From positions 372,001 through 436,000 of the forward strand of contig NZ_NFUU01000001.1 in NCBI RefSeq assembly GCF_002127265.1: a stretch of DNA of 64,000 bases. The letters are read 5' to 3'. The notes under the pieces were generated by a model, which saw only the letters and a program-made list of their open reading frames with translations, was not told the DNA's origin and ran no database searches. Below are positions 9,445 through 17,138 of this stretch, piece by piece. The position numbers and the translations under genes are program-made. Position 1 is the first letter of the stretch. Each line of letters opens with the position of its first letter. This DNA comes from Hydrogenophaga sp. IBVHS1 (GTDB lineage: Bacteria; Pseudomonadota; Gammaproteobacteria; Burkholderiales; Burkholderiaceae_C).

Positions 9445-10662
9445 ATGCGAGTTTCCACCGCCAACGCCTACGACAACACCGTGGCGCTGCTCACGCGGCG
9501 TCAGGCCGAGCTCTCCAAACTGCAGGAAAACCTGGCCACCGGCAAGCGCGTGCTGCGACCCAGCGACGACCCGGTGGCCGCCACGCTGGCCGAGACCGCC
9601 GCGAACCGCCTCTCGCGCACCCAGGCCGACCTGCGCGCGCTCGACGCTTCCACCACCAGCCTGCAGCAGGCCGAGAGCGGCCTGGCCGAATCGAGCGAGC
9701 TGATCATCAAGGTGCGCGACCTGCTCGTGACCGCCGGCAACGCCACCTTCACCGCCAGCGAACGCGAAGACGTGGCGAAACAGCTCGAAGGCCTGCGCGA
9801 ACAGCTCATCAGCGTGGCCAACCGCAAGGACAACGCCGGGCGCACGCTGTATGGCGGCCTGGGTGGTGCGGCCACGCCGTTTGTGGACCTCTATGGCCCC
9901 AGTGGTTCCGGTGTGCAGTTTCAGGGCCAGCGCGGCCAGGCCGCAGCGGGAGCCGCCTCGTTGCCGCAGGCGCTCGATGGCGAGGCCATCTGGATGCGCG
10001 TGCCGCAAGGCAATGGCAGCTTCACCATCGGCCTGAACCCGGGCAACACCGGTGGCCTCAGCACCGACATGGGCGCGGTGGCCGATCCCACCCTGCTCAC
10101 CGGCGACGACTATCGCATCGACATCGCCGACGTGGCCGGTGTGTTGCAGTACACCGTGACCAACACCACCACCGGCACGCCGGTGGCCGGCCACACCGGT
10201 GTGCCCTACGTGGCGGGCGCGACCGTCAGCTTCGACGGCCTGTCGCTGCAGATGCGTGGCACGCCCGCCGCCGGCGACAGCATCGACGTGGCACCGGTGA
10301 GCGGACCGACCGATATTTTCCAGGTGGTGCAGAGCGCGGTGGACGCGCTGCGCAGCGGCACCGCCGGCAACAGTGGTGCGCTGTCGCAGCAGCTGGCGCG
10401 CGCCATGACCGAGCTCGACGCAGGCCACGACCGTGTGCTGCTGGCGCGCGGCCGCGCCGGCGAGTGGCTCAACCGGGCCGATTCGCTCAATGGCCTCATG
10501 GAAGACCGCAGCGTGGACCTGAAAGCCGAGAAAGCCAGGCTGGAAGAAATGGACATGGTGCAAGGCCTCTCGGACTTCAAATCGCAGGAGCTGGGTCTGG
10601 AAGCTGCCATCAAGTCGTATGCGCAGGTGCAGCGCCTCTCGCTGTTCTCTGCGATCGGATGA
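9445..10662 (+). CDS. flgL: Flagellar hook-associated protein 3 (FlgL)
   Basis: Second hook-filament junction protein, 405 aa. The flagellin-type N-terminal helix (MRVSTANAYDNTVALLTRRQ, then AELSKLQENLATGKRVLRPS and DDPVAA) and the C-terminal helix (GLSDFKSQELGLEAAIKSYA, QVQRLSLF) are clear. AAGGAAGA lies upstream of ATG 9445. It is the last structural gene of the flagellar run; the next gene starts 13 nt later and may share the transcript. Confidence 0.95.
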   Translation: MRVSTANAYDNTVALLTRRQAELSKLQENLATGKRVLRPSDDPVAATLAETAANRLSRTQADLRALDASTTSLQQAESGLAESSELIIKVRDLLVTAGNATFTASEREDVAKQLEGLREQLISVANRKDNAGRTLYGGLGGAATPFVDLYGPSGSGVQFQGQRGQAAAGAASLPQALDGEAIWMRVPQGNGSFTIGLNPGNTGGLSTDMGAVADPTLLTGDDYRIDIADVAGVLQYTVTNTTTGTPVAGHTGVPYVAGATVSFDGLSLQMRGTPAAGDSIDVAPVSGPTDIFQVVQSAVDALRSGTAGNSGALSQQLARAMTELDAGHDRVLLARGRAGEWLNRADSLNGLMEDRSVDLKAEKARLEEMDMVQGLSDFKSQELGLEAAIKSYAQVQRLSLFSAIG

Positions 10663-10675
10663 GGGCGTTCTGTTC

Positions 10676-11875
10676 ATGCTGAGTCACACCGTTCTGGACA
10701 GTGTTGCGCTGGGCTACGAGCCCGTGTGGAACCGCTCGCGCGAGCTGGCGGCGGTGCGCCTGGGCGTGCGCGCGGTGCACCCGGAATCGGTCGATGCCAC
10801 GCACCTCATGCAGGCGCTCGGCGACGACTGGCCCGCCAGCGCGCCAGTGCTCATCCTCGCGGTGGAAAGCCCGAAGCTGCTGCAACAGGCCATGGTCTGC
10901 CCGCCGGTGCACAACACCTGGCTGGAAGTGCCCGGCACCTGGTACGAAGACCCCGAAGCACTCGCCCGCCTCACAGCGGCTGCCAGGCGCGGCCACAAGT
11001 TGCTGCGCCGGACCGATCTGGAAGCGGTGCGAGGGCAGGGCGTGGCCCCGGTGGACACGCGCAACCTGCTGCGCCTCGGTGCCGAATCAGCGCCCCCGTC
11101 GGGGCTGAATGGCCAGCTGGTGGAAGGCATCACCAGTGCCACGCTGGCGCGCCAGTGCCTGGACCAGGCCGGTGCCTGGGGCGTGCTCGGCTGGCCCGAC
11201 ACCGATGTGTTGTACGCCCACCGCCACCAGCCCCTGAACTACGACGGCGACGTGATCCGCCAGGTGCTGCGCGCCACCGAAGATGAAGACGGTTCGCTCG
11301 AACACCTGGAACGCCTGGTGCGGCAAGACCCGGTGCTGGTCTACCGCATCCTGCTGCTCGTGAACTCGGCAGCCTACGGCCTGCGCCATGAAATCGCCTC
11401 ATTGCGCCACGCGCTGATGATGCTGGGTTTCCGCGAACTCGGCCGCTGGCTCGTGGAACAACTGCCCAGCAGCGAACCCGACCGCGACCTCCACCCCGTG
11501 CGCTACGCCATGGTGATGCGCTCACGCCTCGCCCAGCACCTGCTGGCCACCGGCTCCGACGACAACCTGCGTGGCGAGGTGTACACCACCGCGCTGCTGG
11601 CCCAGCTCGACCGCCTGCTCCACCAGCCCCTGGGCGACCTGCTGCACCGCCTGCCGCTGGCCGGCCGCGTGTTCGACGCATTGCTGCGCCACGACGGGCC
11701 TTACCACCCCTTGCTGGATGTGGCGCGCGCGCTGGGCGAGCCCGGCCAGCTGCACCGCGTGCCCGCCATCTGCCATCGGCACGACGTGAGCCTGGAGCAC
11801 GCCAACCGCGCGCTCATTCGCATGCTGGCCACCAGCCGGGACCACGCGAGCAAGCGCTCCGAGCGCTTGACCTAG
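10676..11875 (+). CDS. HDOD-domain signalling protein with a degenerate EAL-like N-terminal half
   Basis: A 399-aa protein. The C-terminal half (about residues 195-399) is an HDOD domain: LERLVRQDPVLVYRILLLVN, SAAYGLRHEIASLRHALMML and GFRELGRWLVEQLPSS match the family's helical core. The N-terminal half (LGYEPVWNRSRELAAVRLGV) has the position and length of the EAL domain in YuxH/CdgJ-type EAL-HDOD proteins. I see no EAL or metal-binding residues, so it probably does not hydrolyse c-di-GMP. Start ATG 10676 lies 13 nt after flgL. The context suggests a motility or c-di-GMP output role, which is inference. Confidence 0.75.
   Translation: MLSHTVLDSVALGYEPVWNRSRELAAVRLGVRAVHPESVDATHLMQALGDDWPASAPVLILAVESPKLLQQAMVCPPVHNTWLEVPGTWYEDPEALARLTAAARRGHKLLRRTDLEAVRGQGVAPVDTRNLLRLGAESAPPSGLNGQLVEGITSATLARQCLDQAGAWGVLGWPDTDVLYAHRHQPLNYDGDVIRQVLRATEDEDGSLEHLERLVRQDPVLVYRILLLVNSAAYGLRHEIASLRHALMMLGFRELGRWLVEQLPSSEPDRDLHPVRYAMVMRSRLAQHLLATGSDDNLRGEVYTTALLAQLDRLLHQPLGDLLHRLPLAGRVFDALLRHDGPYHPLLDVARALGEPGQLHRVPAICHRHDVSLEHANRALIRMLATSRDHASKRSERLT
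11851..11869. other. Perfect inverted repeat at the flagellar/ankyrin boundary
   Basis: CAAGCGCT, a 3-nt loop, then AGCGCTTG forms an 8-bp perfect stem inside the last codons of the HDOD gene. It lies between two converging transcription units. It has no T-run on either side, so it is not a standard intrinsic terminator. It could still stall readthrough from the ankyrin array or the flagellar operon. Confidence 0.3.
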
Positions 11876-11903
11876 CGGCGCGCGCTCCGAGCGCCCGCGC
11901 GGG

Positions 11904-12578
11904 TCACATGGCGGGGCCGCCCTGACCGCGGCGAGGGCCTGTTGTGCGAGCGTGCGGCCCTGGTGCACTTCGTGCGGCGCTGGCGTCCAGAATGGCCTGG
12001 TACTGAGGAACGGCAGCGCCGGCGGCACTGGCAGGCGCCGCAACAGGAACTGCTGGTGCTACGACTGCGGCTGCGGCCGTTGTCGCTGCCGCAGCGATCG
12101 CCGCGGGTGTCTTGTCGGTGCGCTCGCAGGCTTCCCACACGGCGCCGACCAGGGCCACGCGAGCGGTATCCCCGAGAAGGAACGCATCAGAAGCCAGATA
12201 GGTTTCTGCATCGGCTTCAGTGAAGCGATTCCGGTTGAGGGGGTCGGTAGGGGGCGGCCGACCGAGGTCACCGTCCAGATCCGGGCGCATGCAATTGCGC
12301 GCGGCCAATGCGGACAGCACACTCCCGGGAACAGGGCGCCCCGTCCCGGCATTCACAGCGCCGTCGGGCAGCCTGACAGGGCGCGTCTCGCCATGCGTGG
12401 TGTACGCCTCGAGCATGACGGGGCACTTCAGGTCACCTGCCAGATTGCGGGCGGATGTGTCGGCGCAGTCCCCAAGGGCCTCGACCACCGCCGTCATGAG
12501 CCGGCTCTGGTTGTAGACGAACAAGGCATTGAACACGAGCTCATGCTCATGGATTCCCGCCAGGTCGATGGGCGTCTG
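11904..12578. repeat. Direct duplication, left copy (675 bp)
   Basis: This stretch is nearly identical to 13473-14147 at a constant offset of 1569 bp, apart from scattered substitutions. It covers the U-box-like domain, Ala-rich linker, tail and stop codon of copy E. The match begins at the stop codon, with related sequence continuing only into the GQTPIDLAGIHEHE boundary repeat. The constant offset argues for a recent single event, or for gene conversion. Confidence 0.9.
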
Positions 12579-13292
12579 CCCGTGCTCATCTCGCGCGTTC
12601 AGATCTGCACCAGCCTCATGCAGCGCAGTGATCGCTTCGCCGCAGCCATGCTCTGCAGCGAGGTGGGCGGGGGTTTTTCCTTCCGGTCCTATCGCATTCA
12701 AATTTGCGCCGGCCGCATGCAGGGCGCTGATCATTCCCGCATGGTCGTCCTGAGCCGCCATGTGGGCGGGTGTTCGTTCATTCGGACCAGCCGCATCGAG
12801 ATTCGCGCCTGCTTCATGCAAAGCGGTGATTGCTGCCTCGCTGACAAACTCGACCGCCAAGTGGGCAGGGGACCATCCATGCAGATCTGCCGCGTTCAAG
12901 TTCGCACCTGCCCCCTGCAGGGCGGTGATCGTTCCCGCACGGTCGTACTGAGCAGCGAGGTGGGCGGGGGCCCATCCATCTGGTCCCGTCGCGTTCAAAT
13001 CCGCCCCTGCTGCATGCAGGGCGGTGATCGTTCCCGCATGGCCGCGCTGAGCTGCGAGGTGGGCGGGCGTCCACCCTTCGTCGTTTAGCGCGTTCACGGC
13101 CAGTTCCGGATCCGCCGCGAAAAGTGCGGCGATCATTTCAGAATGGCCATGCTCGGCAGCCAGGTGGGTGGGAGTGATTCCATTCGGCGCTGCCACGTTC
13201 AAACTTGCTCCAGCAGCCTGCATTTGAACAATGAGTGCCAGAGCCGTCGCCGTATCGCCAGTGCGGAGGGCATCCGCCAGTTCTTCGTTCAT
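11904..13292 (-). CDS. Ankyrin-repeat protein with C-terminal U-box-like domain, copy E
   Basis: Last gene of the array, 462 aa, no signal peptide or membrane segment. It starts MNEELADALRTGDTATALAL, unlike the MDELIEAI of the other copies. Residues about 28-258 hold seven to eight ankyrin repeats with the TPAHLAA turn and the GA-N/D-LNA hairpin. A helical linker (NQSRLMTAVVEALGD) follows. Residues about 286-371 are the U-box-like block: LKCPVMLEAY, TRPVRLPDG, PGSVLSALAARNCM, then DPLNRNRFTEADAETYL. An Ala/Pro-rich stretch (397-427) leads to the tail VPQYQAILDAS. The family suggests protein binding plus possible E3-ligase-like activity; that activity is inference. Confidence 0.72.
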   Translation of the reverse strand: MNEELADALRTGDTATALALIVQMQAAGASLNVAAPNGITPTHLAAEHGHSEMIAALFAADPELAVNALNDEGWTPAHLAAQRGHAGTITALHAAGADLNATGPDGWAPAHLAAQYDRAGTITALQGAGANLNAADLHGWSPAHLAVEFVSEAAITALHEAGANLDAAGPNERTPAHMAAQDDHAGMISALHAAGANLNAIGPEGKTPAHLAAEHGCGEAITALHEAGADLNARDEHGQTPIDLAGIHEHELVFNALFVYNQSRLMTAVVEALGDCADTSARNLAGDLKCPVMLEAYTTHGETRPVRLPDGAVNAGTGRPVPGSVLSALAARNCMRPDLDGDLGRPPPTDPLNRNRFTEADAETYLASDAFLLGDTARVALVGAVWEACERTDKTPAAIAAAATTAAAAVVAPAVPVAAPASAAGAAVPQYQAILDASAARSAPGPHARTTGPRRGQGGPAM

Positions 13293-13472
13293 TCCTGCCT
13301 TCTCAGCGTTGCGGTTGCTCTGCCGAGCGGTGGCCCGCAGGCGTGTGCAGTGGGGCCGCTTTGGCAGAGGGTTTGAGTTTTGCTGCCAATTTATGCCGGC
13401 CGCCAGGTGTGCAGGGCGGCACAGCTTCAGACGCCATGCAGGTCGAACGGATTGACGGGCAGGGGCAAGCAG

Positions 13473-14147
13473 TCACATGGCGGCGCCGCCCTGATCGCGG
13501 CGAGGGCCTGCTGCACCAGCTTGCGGCCCGGATGCACTTCGTGCGGCGCTGGCGTCCAGAATGGCCTGGTACTGAGGAACGGCGGTACTGGCGGCACTGG
13601 CAGGCGCTGCAACAGGGCCCGCTGGTGCTGCGACTGAGGCTGCGGCCGTTGTCGCTGCCGCAGCGATCGCCGCGGGTGTCTTGTCGGTGCGCTCGCAGGC
13701 TTCCCACACGGCGCCGACCAGGGCCACGCGAACGGTATCCCCGAGAAGGAACGCATCAGAAGCCAGATAGGTTTCTGCATCGGCTTCAGTGAAGCGATTC
13801 CGGTTGAGGGGGTCGGTAGGGGGCGGCCGACCAAGGTCGCCGTCCAGATCCGGGCGCATGCAATTGCGCGCGGCCAATGCGGATAGCACGCTCCCGGGAA
13901 CAGGGCGTCCCGTCGCGGCATTCACGGCGCCGTCGGGCAGCCTGACAGGGCGCGTCTCGCCATGCGTGGTGTACGCCTCGAGCATGACGGGGCACTTCAG
14001 GTCACCTGCCAGATTGCGGGCGGATGTGTCGGCGCTGTCCCCAAGGGCATCGACCACCGCCGTCATGAGCCGACTCTGGTTGTAGACGAACAAGGCATTG
14101 AACACGAGCTCATGCTCATGGATTCCCGCCAGGTCGATGGGCGTCTG
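13473..14147. repeat. Direct duplication, right copy (675 bp)
   Basis: Right-hand partner of 11904-12578 at offset 1569 bp. It forms the 3' two-thirds of copy D. Similarity ends sharply at the GGCGTCTG boundary near 14147, where the sequence changes to the MDELIEAI-type ankyrin unit. Confidence 0.9.
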
Positions 14148-14364
14148 TCCTTCCATAGTGGTCCACCTCATTCAGGTTTGCACCGGCAACACCCAGGGCA
14201 GCAATGGCTTCCGCATGGCCCTTCTGAGCCGCCAGGTGTGCGGGCGTCCGTCCATAGGGATTCGGCGTATTCAGATCTGCGCCATGTTGCTGCAATCGCT
14301 GGATGATGTCCCGGATGCTCTGACCGTCTTCGCTATGCCAGATGGCTTCAATCAGTTCGTCCAT
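13473..14364 (-). pseudogene. Ankyrin/U-box-like gene copy D, chimeric and frame-shifted
   Basis: Two overlapping frames form one broken gene. The first (start 14364, stop 14116) gives MDELIEAIWHSEDGQSIRDI and about one and a half ankyrin repeats up to NEVDHYGRT, then runs into an out-of-frame stop. The second (13473 to about 14150) resumes at EGQTPIDLAGIHEHE and carries an intact U-box-like domain and tail almost identical to copy E. Near 14147-14155 the sequence has one base too many: removing one base would give DHYGGQTPIDLAG. The 5' end matches the A/B/C type and the 3' end matches E, so this is a recombination product. A sequencing error could mimic the frameshift. Confidence 0.75.
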
Positions 14365-14402
14365 GTCTGTGCTGTTTTGTTTAAAAGAGAGATACCCGTG
14401 CT

Positions 14403-15458
14403 TTACGGTGTGGGGCCGCCCCGATCAGGGCGAGGACCGGCTGCTGCGCCCCCACCAGCCCCGGCTGCGGCGCCTGGGCCTTGGGCGGCGAGAATGGCCC
14501 GGAAATCACGAGGGGCTGAAGCCGCTGCGGCTGCCACCGTTTGCGCAGCCGCAGCGGCAGCCGCAGTGAGTGCCTTCGGTGACCGGTCGGTGTGCCGACA
14601 GGCCTCCCCCACCGCTGCGACAAGAGCCAGGCGAGCGGGATCGCCTTGAACAAAGCCCGGGGAGTTCAGAAAAGCCTGCACTTCTGCTTCTGAAAATTCG
14701 CGTTTGGTCAGGGGGTCCCTCGGGGGTGGTCGGCCGTGGACGGGGTGCACCTCAGGCCGCATGCACCGAAACGCTGCGATGGCCGACAACAAGCTGCCTG
14801 GGATGGTGCGACTCGTGCGGGCATCAAACCCATCGGGCAGCTTGACCGGCCGGGTGTTTCCGATCGAGGTGTACGGGTCGGTCGTGATCTGGCATGTCAG
14901 ATCACCCTTCAAATCGCCATGCGACGGCTCTGAACTGCGATCGAGCGCATCGGTCACCTGGCCCAAGAGCGTGGGTTCTCCGAACTGGATCAAGGCCTCG
15001 GCCAAAGCCTGGTGCCCCCCGGACGCGGCCAGATCGGCGGGAGTGCATCGATGGATATCCTGCGCATCCAGGTTCGCGCCCGCAGCACTCAGGGCGGTGA
15101 TGGTTTGCCAATGGCCCCCCTCGGCTGCAGCGTGGGCGGGGGTTCGTCCATCGCGATCCGCCATATCCATGTTCGCGTAGAGAATGCGCAGGTAGTTGAC
15201 GATTTCCGCACGGCCCATATGGGCTGCCAGGTGGGCAGGGGTCCGTTCATAGGAGTCCTTCGCGTCCAGGTTCACGCCGGCCGCATACAGGGACGCAAAG
15301 ACTCTCATGCCGCTCATTTGAGCTGCCCAGTGGGCGGGAGTCCGTCCGGTGGCATCCGGCGCATTCAGATCCGTGCCGGCCTCGTTCAGTCGCTGGATGA
15401 TCGCCTGGATGCTCTGGTCATCCCGGCCATTCTTGATGGCTTCAATCAGTTCGTCCAT
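14403..15458 (-). CDS. Ankyrin-repeat protein with divergent U-box-like domain, copy C
   Basis: 351 aa from the conserved start MDELIEAIKNGRDDQ. Four ankyrin repeats span about residues 28-160 (TPAHWAAQ, TPAHLAAH, TPAHAAAE, TPADLAAS). The U-box-like block lies at about 187-269. Here the opening Cys-Pro of the sister copies is Cys-Gln (LTCQITTDPY), while TRPVKLPDG, FRCMRP and DPLTKREFSEAEVQAFLNSP are kept. An Ala-rich linker and the tail PRDFRAILAAQG complete it. The frame is also open for 17 codons upstream (ATG 15509, AAGGTGA directly before it), so a longer product is possible. It is cytoplasmic or exported by a non-Sec route. Confidence 0.7.
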   Translation of the reverse strand: MDELIEAIKNGRDDQSIQAIIQRLNEAGTDLNAPDATGRTPAHWAAQMSGMRVFASLYAAGVNLDAKDSYERTPAHLAAHMGRAEIVNYLRILYANMDMADRDGRTPAHAAAEGGHWQTITALSAAGANLDAQDIHRCTPADLAASGGHQALAEALIQFGEPTLLGQVTDALDRSSEPSHGDLKGDLTCQITTDPYTSIGNTRPVKLPDGFDARTSRTIPGSLLSAIAAFRCMRPEVHPVHGRPPPRDPLTKREFSEAEVQAFLNSPGFVQGDPARLALVAAVGEACRHTDRSPKALTAAAAAAAQTVAAAAASAPRDFRAILAAQGPGAAAGAGGGAAAGPRPDRGGPTP

Positions 15459-15535
15459 GTCGGTGCTCTTATGTGTCCAAGGGAGATGGGGGATGAATGG
15501 GCGGCCCATTCACCTTCAGGCCTGCATTTGTGCCC

Positions 15536-17098
15536 TTACATGAGGATGCAGCCCCGATCAGGCCGAGGACCTGCTGCTGCGCCGCCACCAGCCCCGGCTG
15601 CGGCGCCTGAGCCTTGGGCGGCGAGAATGGCCCGGAAATCACGAGGGCCGGCAACTGCAGCCGCAGAGGCTGCCGCCGCCTGCGCAGCTTCAGCCGCAGC
15701 CGCAGTGAGTGCCTGCGGTGACCGGTCGGTCTGCCGACAGGCCTCCGCCACCGCTGCGACCAGTGCCATGCGAGCCGGATCGCCTTGAACGAAGCCCGGG
15801 GAACCCAGAAATGCATGCGCTTCTTCGGCGGTGAAAACGCGGTGGGTCAGGGGGTCCTTCGGGAGAACCCCGGCCACCTCGGGCTGCAGGCACCATGACG
15901 CCGCTGCGAGGGACAACACGCTGCCTGGCGTCGTGACGCGCCCTGTGCGGGCGTCCACCCCATCGGGGAGTTTGATCGGCCGGGTCTCTCCGCGCGTGGT
16001 GAACGGTTCGAGCGAAACGGGGCACCTCAGATCGACCGCCAGGTTGTTGTGCGCCTGATCGGTGCTCTCAATGAGGGCCTGGTGCACCTTGCCCATGAGC
16101 GCGCCTTCCCTGTAGAAAATCAAAGTTTGGGCGACAGCGTGGTGGCCATAGGATGCCGCGCGATCGGCGGGGGTTTCGTTTCGAAAACACCCCCCCGCGT
16201 CCAGCTCTGCGCCCGCAGCATGCAGGGCACTGATTGCTCCCGCATGGCCCCTGCGGGCCGCCATGTGGGCAGGTGTCCACCCTTCTCGATTCAAACCATT
16301 CTTCGCTGCGTTCAGATCCGCGCCGGCGGCATGCAAGGCGGCGATGACGCCCGCACGGTCCTCGTGAGCTGCCAGGTGGGCGGGGGTGAGTCCATCGCGA
16401 TCCAGCGCATTCAGGTTCGCGCCGGCAGCATGCAGGGCGGCGATGGCTCCCGCACGGCCCATGTAAGCGGCTACGTGGGCGGGGGTCAGGCCATCGCGAT
16501 TCAGCGCATTCAGGTTCGCGCCGGCAGCATGCAGGGCGGCAATGGCTGCCGCACCGTCACGTGCGACGGCCATGTGGGCGGGGGTCCGTCGATCTCGATC
16601 TGCCGCACTCAACTGCGCACCGGCAGCGGCCAAGGCGGCGATGGCTTCCAGATGGCCAAGCTGGGCTGCCAGGTGGGCGGGGGTCAGTCCATCGCGTTCC
16701 GGCGCATTCAGGTTCGCGCCGGCAGTATGCAGGGCGGTAATGGCTCCGGCATGGCCCCTGAAGGCTGCATGGTGAGCGGGAGTCAGTCCATCGCGATCCT
16801 GCGCATCCAGGTTCGCGCGGGCGGCATGCAGGGCAGCAATTGATTCCGCATGGCCCATGTTGGCGGCCATGTGGGCGGGGGTACATCCAGAGCGATCCGG
16901 CGCATTCAGGTTCGCGCCGGCACCGCCCAGCGCGGCGATGGCCTCAACATGGCCCTTCTCGGCGACAAGTTGAGCGGGAGTCCGTCCAGAGGGCTCCGGC
17001 GTATTCAGATCCGTGCCTGCCTCTTTCAGGCGCTGGATGATGTCCCGGATGCTTTTGTCGTCCCTGCCATTTGCAATGGCTTCAATCAGTTCGTCCAT
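15536..17098 (-). CDS. Ankyrin-repeat protein with U-box-like domain, copy B
   Basis: 520 aa starting MDELIEAIANGRDDKSIRDI. Nine ankyrin repeats fill residues about 28-328, most of them near copies of a 33-residue (99-bp) unit with DRDGLTPAHLAA and GANLNA. The linker (EGALMGKVHQALIESTDQAH) leads into the U-box-like block at about 356-436: LRCPVSLEPFTTRGE, TRPIKLPDG, TPGSVLSLAAASWCL, DPLTHRVFTAEEAHAFLGSP. The Ala-rich linker and tail PRDFRAILAAQG follow. The frame is open upstream of 17098 into the end of copy A, but only this ATG gives the shared N-terminus. No good Shine-Dalgarno sequence is visible. Confidence 0.72.
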   Translation of the reverse strand: MDELIEAIANGRDDKSIRDIIQRLKEAGTDLNTPEPSGRTPAQLVAEKGHVEAIAALGGAGANLNAPDRSGCTPAHMAANMGHAESIAALHAARANLDAQDRDGLTPAHHAAFRGHAGAITALHTAGANLNAPERDGLTPAHLAAQLGHLEAIAALAAAGAQLSAADRDRRTPAHMAVARDGAAAIAALHAAGANLNALNRDGLTPAHVAAYMGRAGAIAALHAAGANLNALDRDGLTPAHLAAHEDRAGVIAALHAAGADLNAAKNGLNREGWTPAHMAARRGHAGAISALHAAGAELDAGGCFRNETPADRAASYGHHAVAQTLIFYREGALMGKVHQALIESTDQAHNNLAVDLRCPVSLEPFTTRGETRPIKLPDGVDARTGRVTTPGSVLSLAAASWCLQPEVAGVLPKDPLTHRVFTAEEAHAFLGSPGFVQGDPARMALVAAVAEACRQTDRSPQALTAAAAEAAQAAAASAAAVAGPRDFRAILAAQGSGAAAGAGGGAAAGPRPDRGCILM

Positions 17099-17138
17099 GT
17101 TGTGCTGTTTTTTTGTATCAAAGGGAGATGCCCGTGCT

